From contig OX637291.1 in NCBI GenBank assembly GCA_951799445.1, positions 312,501 through 376,500 of the forward strand: a stretch of DNA of 64,000 nucleotides, in the 5' to 3' direction. How positions within the stretch are numbered: the stretch's first letter is position 1; every line of letters begins with the position of its first letter. The notes beneath the pieces were generated by a model that searched no databases, was not told where the DNA came from, and saw only the letters and a program-made list of their open reading frames with translations. This document shows, piece by piece, positions 24,869 to 35,660 of the stretch. A program made the position numbers and the translations under genes. Source of the stretch: Pseudisothecium myosuroides (lineage: Eukaryota > Streptophyta > Bryopsida > Hypnales > Lembophyllaceae).

Positions 24869-25329
24869 TTTTAATCAGTTTACTTATACATGAAAAAAAT
24901 TCATCTTGTATAAGGTTTGTAATTCACCTCCAATGAAAGTAAATGTTAATTGAATACCACACCATCATGAAGGCTATTTTTCCTTCTTCTGAGTTGAAAC
25001 TTATTTTTGGAGGTTCTTGATTCACCTTCATTCGAGGTGAATACGACTTGCATTTTATTTTGAACCAACTCCACTTGAAGTGAATACGACTTGATGAAAT
25101 TATTTCATTTAGCTAGACTGCAGGTAATATAGTACTTTCAGGAAGTAGCTATATCACCTTTGCTCACCATAATTGTAAATGAGTTATAGTGACTAAGTAC
25201 TAGCCTTTCTTATGACTTATGAAGTATATGTTTCGCTTGTTCAAAATAGAAAACTCCGTCCCAGTACAACGCCCATATTTTCTTTGTCAAGTTGGCGATT
25301 GAGATCATCTTTGATTTGGTGAACAGATC

Positions 25330-28170
25330 ATGAACCTAGCAAGAGTGAACGAAGCGGAGGATAACTATTCAGATGACAATGTCGAAGTTCATCCAGAGGA
25401 GGCATTGGATATTCCCGAATGCGAAGGTATTCCACGAAGTCTTTGGAGCACAAAGTTAGTAACACTTCTCAATGAGGGTGGTCTTGCAGTAGCGGAAGGG
25501 ATCTGTCACAGTGTAAGCTCCGAGCTTGTAGTTGGCGCTACAGGTGCACTTGGCGACTCTTATGTTGCCGTCCAAATCTCAAAGACGATAGATACCAATC
25601 ATGTTCCAGATGAATGGAGGTTTTCAGTCCGTGCGTGGCCGATTGAGAACGTGTTCTATAATGGTGCAAGTCTTCGGAATCACGAGCTCCGTTACAATTA
25701 CAATTGTCGTCAGGCAGCTCTTTTGTCTCCTCTGTCAACACGGAGCACACGGTATACGAGTACAGTGAGGAACCCGCCAAGAGAAACTTGTGTGAAGGCC
25801 AAAGCTCTTCTCACTCAAGACTCCATAAATAGTGTTTCAAGCAACACTTGCTGTGTCAACAACTGCGTTCAACCGTTTTCCAGAGACAAAATTAGAGCTT
25901 TTCGAGAGCGTATGTATCGAGACACATCGTATAAGTTTCGATACCACATGAAGCTTGATGTTCATAGACAAGTTCATCGTGATACGCAAGGAAAGAGGAT
26001 GGTCACCGTGGAGGGTATAGATGTTTGTGTGTCTGCTTGGAGGCATATTGCTGGAGTATCGGAAGCAACTTTTCATCGTTTCCAAGGATATGCAGACCAG
26101 GGTTTCAATGTCCAGCCCCATGGAAATACTGGTTTGCGGAAGCCTCGGAAGCACACTGAGCAAGCCACTGCCACTTTGAAGTGCATTCTAGAGAAGAACG
26201 CTGATCACATGCCTCACCGTACTTGGACGCTGAAGTCGGGCGAGAAGGTAGTCTCCATGATTCTTCCAGCTACGTGGAAATGGAAGGAAGCTATTCCTGA
26301 AATTAACTCTGTGAACACGGTCTTTGGATTGAAAGAAGTATCTACATCCAATTTGAGCAAGATCAGGAAGGTTAACTTTTCAGAGTTTGACGCTAAGAAA
26401 CCTGGAGACAATTTTGCACGTTGTTCCACATGTGATAGATACCATTCACTTAGGAGAAGTGCACCTGCTGGGTCTCAATCAGCTTTAACATGGGCCAAGA
26501 AGTTAGATTTGCATTTGGTTGTTGCTAGGGCGCACAGGGAATTGTATTATGCAAATCGTTATAGGTCAAGTTCCTACCCACATGAGTGCTTGACGATCAT
26601 GCATGATAAAATGGATCATGCCAAGACCGCTTCCCCCGTTTTCTCCCACAAACATAAGGCTATTGATGGTCTAATCAAGTTGCCTGTATCTGTAACCGGT
26701 ATGATAGCCCACGGTCATGGTGATGTCCGTTATGCCCATTATGGCCTGGACATCTTTTCTCATGATTCCAACTACACAATCGGCTCCTTTGCTAAGTTGT
26801 TGCAAGATTTGGAATTGCCTCCAAAGTATTCCTCCAGGGAGTTGTTTGTTGGCTCCAGATCAGCTCTTCTTTTTGATGCAATTCTACAAGGAGATCACAT
26901 TTGCAAAACATCTCTTCGACCAGCTCCAGAGATCCCAATTTTAGGGCTATCACTCCCTCCGATTTTGAATGTTCAGATGGACAATGCTACTGGTGATAAT
27001 AAGAATAGATTTGTGTTTTGCTTCTGGTCCCTTCTTGTTGCCAAAATTTTTTTCCGGGAAGTGTATGTGACTTTCATGCTCGTGGGACATACTCACGATG
27101 ATATCGATGCACTGTTTGGGAGGTGGAGCATGTTGCTGAAGAAAGAAAACTTTCCCACCATTCCTTCACTTATGAAGTCCTTCATGGACGTAGAATCGGT
27201 TCCTACAATTCCCCATCTTGTAGAAGAAGTGCCTGATTTTAAGGCTTTCATTCAGGGATTCATCATGGAGGGAGACGAGTCTCTTGTTGGGCACACCAAG
27301 GCTCAACAATTCAAATTCTACCTGGAGTCAAATGACTGCCCAGTCATGAAGTACAAGCTTCTGTGCACGGATGTAGACTGGCTTCCTAAAGAAGGTGGAG
27401 GCATTAAATTATGGCAAGAAGACTCTGAAGGTCGGAGTTTGTGGCCGCGTGGAGAGCCGGTCCCCGTTTTTTCACGCCCGATGAGAGGTGTTGATGACAT
27501 ATTCAAGGGTTTAACGGGATTCATCAATTATTGGGAGAAATTGTCCAATGAAGACCAAACTGGGGAGTACAGAAGACGGTATGAGCATTTAATATACTAC
27601 TGGCAAGCAGTGAAAGCAGTGTTGCATGAACCTATTGAACCTCCATCTTCTTTGAAAGATGGCTTTTGGCCATCCACTCGTATTGCACCAACGATCGAAG
27701 ATCAGTTTGAAGATAATGGTGAGATTCGGGAAGAGTTTGCAGAGGATGACATCTATGTTGGGCAATTACGCGATCGCCCACAACAATCCTTTCGGGTAAT
27801 GCGTGATGTCTATGCAGGATACTTTCTTGCTATTCGTCCCGCGGATGGCGATGCAAGGCCTGTTTGGATTGCAAGAGCGTTGTCTGATCCAAATTGCAAC
27901 CCCGAAGAACCCAATTCTGTGCTCATTCAGTATTTCAAGCCTACATCAAGAAACCAAAACATTCAAGAATTCTACACTGGTTGGGATTCTACAGGAGGAT
28001 TACGCTGGAAGGTTGACGAAGCTCTCCGTCCTATTTGGGAGCATACAGATTCCTTGATGACTGCATGGAAGTCACAGATCAAGAAGGATACGACTCAGTG
28101 TAAGCTGAAGATCCCGGCCGCTCAAATTGAAGTGATTCACGACAGTTTAGCTGCCTTGAATTCCACTTGA
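25330..28170 (+). CDS. DUF7869-family DDE transposase-like protein, copy A (intact, 946 aa)
   Basis: A single uninterrupted ORF starting MNLARVNEAEDN. The N-terminal region has a likely zinc site CCVNNC (C174, C175, C179) followed by a basic helix-rich segment and VEGIDVCVSAWRHIAGVSEA (helix-turn-helix-like). A second Cys pair, CSTCDRYH (C365, C368, H372), comes just before the catalytic-type core. The core has IMHDKMD (D426/D429), VQMDNATGDNKN (D551) and LVGHTHDDIDALFGRWS (H587, H589, D590, D591, D593), as expected of an RNase H-like DDE fold. The C-terminus has an SH3/chromo-like module (GYFLAIRPADGDARPVWIAR ... FYTGWDSTGGLRW). I recognise this as the DUF7869 family; transposase function is inferred. 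It is the only long intact ORF of its family here. Copies B and C are its decayed relatives. Palindrome array 2 lies upstream. Confidence 0.8.
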   Translation: MNLARVNEAEDNYSDDNVEVHPEEALDIPECEGIPRSLWSTKLVTLLNEGGLAVAEGICHSVSSELVVGATGALGDSYVAVQISKTIDTNHVPDEWRFSVRAWPIENVFYNGASLRNHELRYNYNCRQAALLSPLSTRSTRYTSTVRNPPRETCVKAKALLTQDSINSVSSNTCCVNNCVQPFSRDKIRAFRERMYRDTSYKFRYHMKLDVHRQVHRDTQGKRMVTVEGIDVCVSAWRHIAGVSEATFHRFQGYADQGFNVQPHGNTGLRKPRKHTEQATATLKCILEKNADHMPHRTWTLKSGEKVVSMILPATWKWKEAIPEINSVNTVFGLKEVSTSNLSKIRKVNFSEFDAKKPGDNFARCSTCDRYHSLRRSAPAGSQSALTWAKKLDLHLVVARAHRELYYANRYRSSSYPHECLTIMHDKMDHAKTASPVFSHKHKAIDGLIKLPVSVTGMIAHGHGDVRYAHYGLDIFSHDSNYTIGSFAKLLQDLELPPKYSSRELFVGSRSALLFDAILQGDHICKTSLRPAPEIPILGLSLPPILNVQMDNATGDNKNRFVFCFWSLLVAKIFFREVYVTFMLVGHTHDDIDALFGRWSMLLKKENFPTIPSLMKSFMDVESVPTIPHLVEEVPDFKAFIQGFIMEGDESLVGHTKAQQFKFYLESNDCPVMKYKLLCTDVDWLPKEGGGIKLWQEDSEGRSLWPRGEPVPVFSRPMRGVDDIFKGLTGFINYWEKLSNEDQTGEYRRRYEHLIYYWQAVKAVLHEPIEPPSSLKDGFWPSTRIAPTIEDQFEDNGEIREEFAEDDIYVGQLRDRPQQSFRVMRDVYAGYFLAIRPADGDARPVWIARALSDPNCNPEEPNSVLIQYFKPTSRNQNIQEFYTGWDSTGGLRWKVDEALRPIWEHTDSLMTAWKSQIKKDTTQCKLKIPAAQIEVIHDSLAALNST

Positions 28171-28703
28171 GCATAAATATTACTCTACTCAGTTCATTCT
28201 ATAGTAATACTTTGCTTTTATATTGTGTAGGTAATGCTTCTGGTTTTCTTATAGAATTTTGTATTGTGCGTCATACAAGAGACGTAATATATTTGCGTGT
28301 TAAGTGTTTTTATACTATAGATTTGCTTTCCATAAGCAATAGAAATTCTATGTTGCGTGGTATACAATAAATAGTATAAGTTTGTATGTTTTGATTTAAC
28401 CTTATGGATTTCCATTGGAATCACGGTTTCAAGACAGTGTATTAATTGCTTTTGTGAAGCAATTGCATTTATATATGAATATATTTTATTATTGCATTCT
28501 ACCTTTACATGTTTCTATGATTGACTTTAGTTTCCTTCTAAATTGACTATAGAAAATGCATTTCAATATCTGAAAGAATTGAAAAAAATGGTAGTAGGTA
28601 TTACCACTTTTTATTTTGTTAACGTGTTAAGCACTTGTCACATTTTGGGATAGGGGCTTCTATGTTGTTACAACTTTTCTACCTACAAAATTTACTTAGC
28701 AGC
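28171..28703. other. 3' flank of copy A, nothing recognised
   Basis: AT-rich. No further copies of the copy A palindrome are seen downstream of the stop codon, and no terminal inverted repeat was identified. Confidence 0.5.
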
Positions 28704-28817
28704 ACCAAGTCATGTATATTTCATAGGTGCTCGTCCAAACTCAACGGGAATCAAACTCGGACCGCTTGAATGAGATAAGCATTCCCGTACAACCAACTGT
28801 AGACCTCATGACTTGGT
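28704..28817 (-). mobile_element. 114-bp short element: tRNA-like SINE fragment or small MITE
   Basis: Bounded by perfect 11-bp inverted ends (accaagtcatg ... catgacttggt). On the minus strand the inside reads like a degenerate tRNA: AGTTGGTTGTACGG (box A-like), TATCTCATTCAAG (anticodon-arm-like), then GAGTTTGATTCCCG (box B-like, one mismatch to GWTCRANNC). Inverted ends favour a MITE; the promoter-like boxes favour a tRNA-derived SINE. No clear target duplication. Confidence 0.4.
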
Positions 28818-29059
28818 ATTCAATGGATGGCATGATCTTCACTTATATAAATTTAAAAACGATTATTATACTGAATTGTATATATTTAAAGACTTTCTGA
28901 GTACAGTAACTCTCATTTTAATGGAAATTTTACTTTACAACTAATGAGCTTAGTGTTTATCATCCTAAATTTGCTAAACTCAAAATTCAATTTTTGGACG
29001 TCTATATGGGTAATGCTATTTTGAGAGGGGCCGACTCTCTCAAAATATTGAATATAGTG

Positions 29060-32000
29060 TTACACCAAAATGATGATAAGATAACACGAAATATCGTCCC
29101 TGGAGATTCTAGTATGTTTCAGCAAGCTAAGGAGTTTCCGAATCGTGATCCAAATGACAAAACCCCAAGTAACATCTCTTTCTTTTCCTATTTCTTACAC
29201 AATGGTCTTCCGGATCCCAATCCGGATCTATCTCTTCCCGGTTTCCGGTATGATCCGGATTCCGGGTCTCACTTCTCGACTTAAACTGGTTTTCTATTCC
29301 CCTGTTTTATCCTCAGGGTGTCCGCATTTGATCTTTAGAGGGGTAGGAACGCACCACTCATAGACATCTATTTCTCTGTACAAAACTTCACACAAAACAA
29401 TCCTAACCGAGTTTTTATTGCAGAGTAGAGAAAGTAACAATCCTCACAATTCCCCGGGTAGCTTGCCCGGAAAACAGGTCACTCAGAATTTCATCCTTCC
29501 GCTTCTACTACAACGACAGATTAAGACAGTCGGAACTGGAAGAGATTCGTGCATCTATCTACCAGACTGATCCTATGGTTGGCAGACCTTCCGGTGAGTG
29601 GGGATTTTCCGCTGGCGGTCGCTTATCTCCGCTCGGAACCCTCCCTGGATTCCGGACTCGCATCCGCACCACTCCTTAGAACCGGATCACCATTACGGCA
29701 ATTTAAAGGTACCACGCACAAGTCCTTACTCACAAGTCTAGTAAAGTTTCCTCACAAACTTACTCGCTCAAATCAGCTCTAACTAAGTCTCAACCCGGAT
29801 TCCCCCTCACCCACCTTCTCTCACACTTTTGACACTCCATAAACAACTCAAGAAAACGCACACATAGCCAGAAATCCGAATGTCCACTTAGTGGCTCAGA
29901 TTAGAGAAAAGAGAATATGCACACAAACTAATGCACACAAACTGGGCAAGGCTGGAATGAAAGGGCAACAAGCTGCCCTCCACTTAAAAACCCAAACAAA
30001 AAGCCAAAAAAAGAACACCTGAAAATCCAGGTGACCAATCAGTAACCAACCGTAATATCCGGAAAGTTCAAAGTCAACTACTCCTAAGAATCCGGAACCG
30101 GGCCCCACGCACGGAAAATCCGCTCCAGATTAAAAATCCTAAAACTGCAAACATACTAATTACTTTCCCCGCTTTGATTTCTTCGCGCTGCTACTTGGCC
30201 CTGCAGGTGGTTTCCTGCTCCCTTTCGGTGGAGTAGACTTCGTTGCAGCCTGGGTCGAAATCTTCCGCTGGATCGGTGGTGGGTCGTCATCCGATTTCGT
30301 CTCATCGCCGGAAGTGAATTCCCCCTTCTCGGACTCTTGGATCATCTCCACTTTGGTCTCTTTCTCTGGCGAATCGTCCAGCTGAATCGGTGTTGTATTC
30401 CTCTTGGGCGATGCCTTCTGCATGTGAGTAAAGTCGATCGGATTGGTCCGAGCCGGATTCGACAAGGCCCCCATCCGGTGGATTAAATCGCTCTGGACGG
30501 ATGTCTCGGATGCCGGAACGGAACTCCCTGCTCCTACCGGAATCGACTGGACACTCCTCGTCTGGCCGAACTTCGTGGTCTTCGTCTGGATCCGTGCCTA
30601 ACCTGGAGTAGGTCTTGGGGATGCCGGTAAACTGATCCCTGACCCCGGCTTCTGGGGTGTCTTCAACAAGTCGACGTTGGGCAGCTCCGGAAAGTGGGTG
30701 AAGTCCAAGGGCTTGTTCGGGTCAAGGTGCCCCAACAGTTGCGCCATCTCCTTCAAAATTCCTTCCATCCGGGCCTGGAAGTCCACCAAGATCGTTACCA
30801 CCTTGGACCCGGATAAGTGGCCTATGCCACTCAGCTGATTGGTGAAGAGTCGGGATTTGACAACAGCTTCCGCGGGCTGCTCCACCAACGCGGTCAGATT
30901 GTGGACGAGTTGGAGAGCTTCTGCCTCCTTCTGCCGTGCAACTACGGCATCCGTATCCGCCCAGTTCACCCGACCTAACAGGTCATCCTTTTCCTTTTCC
31001 AAGCTCTTGATCCGCTCGTCCTTTTCACGAAGCAGATCCGGGCTCGGTAGTTTCCGGATCTGATTTATGATATCTTCCGGCTCCACCTTCAGTTCTGCAG
31101 CAATCCCCAGGATCATATCCGACATGCCAAAATACATGTGTTTGGCCTCCTCCATCCACTGCGTTCCGGCGTCGAAGAAGTCCAACTGCAGTTCCGGTTC
31201 CGGGGGTTGACTCGGCTCTCCCTTTTCCGGGGTCAACTGTTCCACCCTCGAGTTCGGATTGGTCGACTTCCTTCTCTTCTCCCGCTTGTCGACCAGGTCT
31301 TGCTGCTGCGGTTTTTCTTCCTCGTCCTCGTCTTCTTTTTCTTTTTCCTCCTCCTCTCCCTCGATTGGAGTATCCGGTGGAATTTCGTGCATGAGACCGT
31401 ACTTCACGATTTCCAATCCGGTGTTGTAAATCACCATCTCTTCACTCGTCAACACCTCTTGATGGTGATATAGGTGAAACAGGTACGGACTGAGAAGACT
31501 CGGCTTCCCCTTCCCTACGTGCGACACGAGCTTCTTTACTATCCCGGCTAGAACTTTCCCCCAGTGAACTACCTTATCTTCTAAAGACCCAAAGATAGTG
31601 TTGGCCACCGTAACCGTAACTCGGGTGGGCTTTTCCGGATACATGATCGGAATCAAAAATTCCAACACCCGTTTCTGCCTAGCGTCCTTACAGTCACTCA
31701 CTGGGTATCCGTCTTTAGTGGTAACCGGATTGCGGAACTTCCCAATCCCGTATGTCTCTACCCGAGAACCTAATCCGGATCCGTCTTTCCCAAACCCGTA
31801 TACGTCAGCCCATACATCCGCCGTCCATGCTCCGGGTTGGCCTCTCACAGTCAACTCGAACTGATTCGGGACTCCCGAGATCAGCTGCTCCAACATCTCT
31901 GCGTTCTTAACATTCCACGGTCAGTGGATCAAACCTACGCACCCCATCCGGGTCAGATCTGTCTCTAACTCCTTCCGGTGCGTTGGGTCCGCGGGAATAG

Positions 32001-32534
32001 CCGGTCTAACTATCCGAGCTGTGACAGAAGGTCGGCGTGCTACCGGTTTGCTGGACTCCGCCATAGTTTACCGACACCGACTACTAAATCCGGTGCAATC
32101 GGCACCGACCTCACCGGTCTCTCCCTGTCGCGATCTCTAACTCACCACACTTTCTCTCAGCTAAGTGCGCAAGACAATCAGCAAAGTGAAGAATGAGGAA
32201 GATTAGGTCTGACGAGAGTTTAAGTACTAATCGAGCTGCCGATCGTTCCCCTTGGCGAACGGAAAGAGGTCCGTTCCCGTAACGATTCCCTAGCGGCGTA
32301 GGTCGGATACCTATTCCGTAGCTCGTTCCGATCCGACCTAACTCGGATTTAAGATCCGTTCCTGTTCTCGGAAGAACCCAGTTTACAGGATCTGAAATCT
32401 CGGATTCTAACTATCGGAATCTATTCGTATCCGAATCTAATTTCCTACTTTTTACCAAATTTTTGAAATTTTTAACTAACTCCTAACCTATTTCTATGCT
32501 ATCTTCCTTTATTCTAAGTTTCCGTGCTCCCACA
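29060..32534 (-). mobile_element. LTR4: diverged giant LTR, left end eroded
   Basis: Minus-oriented relative of LTR1. Near 29090 it has atcgtccctggagattct, matching the 3' part of LTR1 (atcgtcccaggagattcc). Its U3 end at the right reads ...GTGCTCCCACA, matching ...GTACTCCCACA at 39140. A TACTTAAA promoter-like box at about 32226 and an ORF at 32064-30160 occupy the same places as in LTR1 and LTR2. The left terminus and its target duplication are not recognisable. To the right it abuts repeat R2 at a point where the other R2 copy (62535) is uninterrupted, so LTR4 probably inserted into R2. Confidence 0.7.
30160..32064 (-). pseudogene. LTR-encoded ORF of LTR4 (about 635 codons, two stops)
   Basis: Starts MAESSKPVARRPSVTARIV, parallel to MAEASRSRRSVVTARG of LTR2. 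In-frame TGA at 31921-31923 stands where relatives have Lys or Arg before PW, consistent with CGA to TGA. TAG at 30598-30600 precedes a further open 145 codons ending in a basic tail (AKKSKRGK). The conserved N-terminal domain includes TVANTIFGSL, VHWGKVLAGIVKKLV and LSPYLFHLYHH. A Glu/Lys-rich linker, a coiled coil (LREKDERIKSLEKEKDDLLG) and GSKVVTILVDFQARMEGILK follow, then NPARTNPIDFTHM near the end. The NPART-D/N-P-x-x-FTHM motif is shared with LTR1/LTR2. Confidence 0.7.
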
Positions 32535-34160
32535 CAAAGCTCCACCGCAAAACTTTTAACACACACTTTAGGACTTCAACCTCGTCACAAGTTCAAAGCT
32601 TCGCCGTCTCCAAGGGGAGGTCCACACAATGAGAGAGACTTTAGAAGAAGGAAGAAACAAAACTTTTAAAGACAATACACATAGGGTCAAAGCTTCGCCG
32701 TTCCGGAGGGGGGTCCACTCAACAAGGAGAAGGTTAGAAGAAGGTTTGGGATAAATTTAGAAAAAACATGCACAAAAGATGTTCAAAGCTTCGCCGTCCC
32801 GGAGGGGGGTCCACTCAATAAGGAGAAAGTTAGAAGAGGGTGTAAAAAAAATACAAAGAGAGAACACACGAGTTAAGACTATGTGGCAACACAAAGCTCA
32901 CACGCTATAGGCCCCCCAAAGCGGCATCGCTAAGGTACGGTGGAGGATGGCTTTAGGATTAGTGCAAGATACTAAAAGACTCTTAGAACTTCACAAGTTA
33001 AATCACAAAACTTACAAGAGAGTGAGAGGCTCTCCACTTACAACAAGGTACCAAAAAACTACACAAAAGAGTACACAAAGCAAGGTAGAAGGACCTCCAA
33101 GGACCTTCAAAGCTTGAAAATAAGCAACAATGGAGCCCAAAGTGCTCTGAAAACACCATAGAGGTTTTTGGCTTCAAACGCCAAAATATCCAAAATAACT
33201 TGAACCCACGGACCCAAAATAAGAATTGGGGGTGTTCTAGAGAGAGAAATGGGGCCCTTATATAGGTTTTGAAGGGCCCACCCCTCCTTCTAGAGTTCTA
33301 AGGTAACCTTATCAACTTGGATTTTCTTCCTCATCCTCAAAGATTTTCATCCTAATCCCTAAAAATCTACTTCTACCATCTATGCTGGACCAACATCTTA
33401 ACTTTTAGAGATTAACTTCAATTGCCGAACGGATTGTGCCGTTGGTTCCAGATCGCTGTGTTTAGTCTTAGATCCCCTTTCTTCCGTATCGAGGCCAAAA
33501 ACCCATTATAGACTAATTTAGTTTAAAAACCAAATCGTGGTAAAATCTTAGATCTTGGAGGTCTCCTATTTTGAGAAATGTGAATAGCCTAGGGTCTCCG
33601 GTAGGTGCGAGAGAGTCGATAAGGACTCTTGGTTGACTTTGTTTCGCCATTGTATGGTCCCGAAATGTCGGTCAACGTGGCGGGGACCCCGCCACGTGGT
33701 TAATTCCCGAGGAATCTCACCGGTTCGGGTACTTGCCGCTATCGGAATGTCGTGAAACTTCACGGAGCGCATTATTAACATAAAACAAGGTAGTCTAATT
33801 TTTAGTGAGATTTTATTGTAACCTGGGTAATTTCCAGGAAATTCCCATTGGAGGTTAGAAGAGTTGACCACCCGGAAAAGGTTCTTCTGCAAGTCGGAAG
33901 ATGCCGGGACTTTTCACATGACCTCTCAGGGAGTTGCATGAAAGACGTGTAGGTGCATTTCCGTACCTGGCATGATTGGTCAATAGAGATTAAAACTGGC
34001 CATCTCCTCAAATTAGCGACGGTGCGAGAATCTTCTGCAGGTGAAGGAATCTTGGCAAATCGATTTCGCCTTTGGACTCCTGGCATGGGATTTACCCTAG
34101 AACACCATCCTTGGGCTGTAGATTCTTCCACGGGCCCGGTCTTGCGTTAGTGGCTCCTAC
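32535..34160 (-). mobile_element. Repeat R2, copy 1: LTR-like element with minus-strand promoter
   Basis: Homologous over more than 1.2 kb to 62510-64000 in the same orientation. A tandem sub-array of four caaagcttcgccgtcccggaggggggtcc-type units (32535-32870, about 91-bp period) is followed by ccccccaaagcggcatcgc, then a promoter region. Read on the minus strand: upstream region, TATA box, leader, then the sub-array, which is the U3-R-U5 order of an LTR. No protein gene is recognisable; ORFs at 33566-34131 are not conserved in a convincing way. Confidence 0.6.
33257..33266 (-). promoter_or_regulatory. TATA box of repeat R2, copy 1
   Basis: CCTATATAAG on the minus strand, followed by GGGCCCCATTTCTCTCTC. 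The same box and context recur at 63451-63460. Confidence 0.6.
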
Positions 34161-35235
34161 ATGCTAACAATCGAGATTTTGGAAATTTGTCGATCTAATG
34201 GGGAATTCTAAATCTAATTTTGGAACCTGACCTAGTGGCCTCGTTGTGGATTCCTCGGACCGACTTAGCCATGAATTGCCACCTTCATAGTGGGATTTAG
34301 CCCTTTTGGGGCTGCGTAACTCAGTTCTTCCAAATCTAGCCGTTTCGTTATTTCTACTCTATTTCAGGCTAGGTTTGGGGGATTCTAAGTAAAAACATAA
34401 ATCTAGACCAAATACTATAATGGGTATGATACAACCCTATTTTGGTTCTACACTATTTTTATGGCTTTTTGTATACTTTTATCAACTTTAAATTGCAAAT
34501 TTCCAAAAAAATAATTCTATGAGTCCCAAGTGACAAATTGGAAGCTCGCACGCGTACGTGGTCCAATTGTTGCGAGTTGAAAGCCTCCAGTGTAGGGTTT
34601 TATGGCACGCATCCAACGGTGTAGGGCACGCCATCCAATTCCCAATACAAGAGTGGATATTCAATGGGATCCAAGTACAAGGAAGGCCTTATTCGTTATT
34701 TGAGACAAGTGGAAGTCTCATTTTAATTTTGTACTATATGTAGATTAAAAAAGAGTTCATTAAATTGAGACTTTTTAAGAAATTGAGACTTTAAAGACTC
34801 AAAATTCATGTCTAATTATAGTGCAACAGTTTAAAAAAGCAAAAAAAAATCACAATCAATATTTGGGCATTTTATTTTTTTGAACTATACAAAAAAATTA
34901 AACCACTAAGAGGTCATCAAGTAAAATATTTCTTTAAAATGAGACTTGAATTTGTTTATTGAATACTAATCTTTAGAATGTTGATATCTACACTTTGTCG
35001 TTGAAAAGATTTAAATCAAAGAATTTTCAAAATGAATACATTAATTGAAGAATATGGAGAAGAAATATTACGGAATACCATATATTATTAATAGAAATCA
35101 ACATTTGTTACATAAGCACACCACTATAATAAAATTAACACTATGTATGCTTGCAAATATATCAAAACATGTAAACGTAGAGTCCATTCTACTTCAAACC
35201 TTACAATCAAGTCTACTTACGTAACTACAAACTAT
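34161..35235. other. AT-rich noncoding stretch
   Basis: Nothing supported. It lies just beyond the 3' end of DUF7869 copy B and may include the 3' flank of that element. Confidence 0.5.
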
Positions 35236-35660
35236 TCAACCTTCCATTGCATACTCATCGTTGTTTGTATCACCCATAAAGGCTACCATTGATGCTTTGA
35301 TGATGTCGATTTGCGGCTTCGAAATTGCCACCCTTGGACCTGAAGTCCCTTCTCAAATACGGGGCTTCCAAGCCGTCATGATACAATTCGTGTTTGACCA
35401 TGTTGGAAATATTACTCAATCTTTGCGCCACACATTCCCCTTTTGGGTGTCCCATCCATCATATGTCTCCGTATGAATGTATCTTTTTGAAGTTGGCGTC
35501 CAATACTGGATTTCAATCATATACATGTACCCCGGATCCGGATTCGGATTTGTAATGGCTTTTGCAAGCCAAAATGGCTTGGGGTCACCATCAACAGGAC
35601 GCACCACAACAAAGTAACCTGCGAACGTATTGCGATCAACACAAAACGAAGCACGTGGGC
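35236..35660 (-). pseudogene. DUF7869 copy B, C-terminal part
   Basis: Reads from RASFCVDRNTFAGYFVVVRP through FWLAKAITNPNPDPG to YDGWDTQKGNVWRKD, then MTAWKPRI and a terminal TGA at 35236-35238. It aligns with the SH3-like C-terminus of copy A (SFRVMRDVYAGYFLAIRP ... GWDSTGGLRWKVD ... MTAWKSQI). In-frame TGAs lie at 35416-35418 and 35353-35355. The sequence is severed at 35660/39146 by LTR1; the flanking codons join cleanly across the TGGGC target duplication. Confidence 0.85.
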
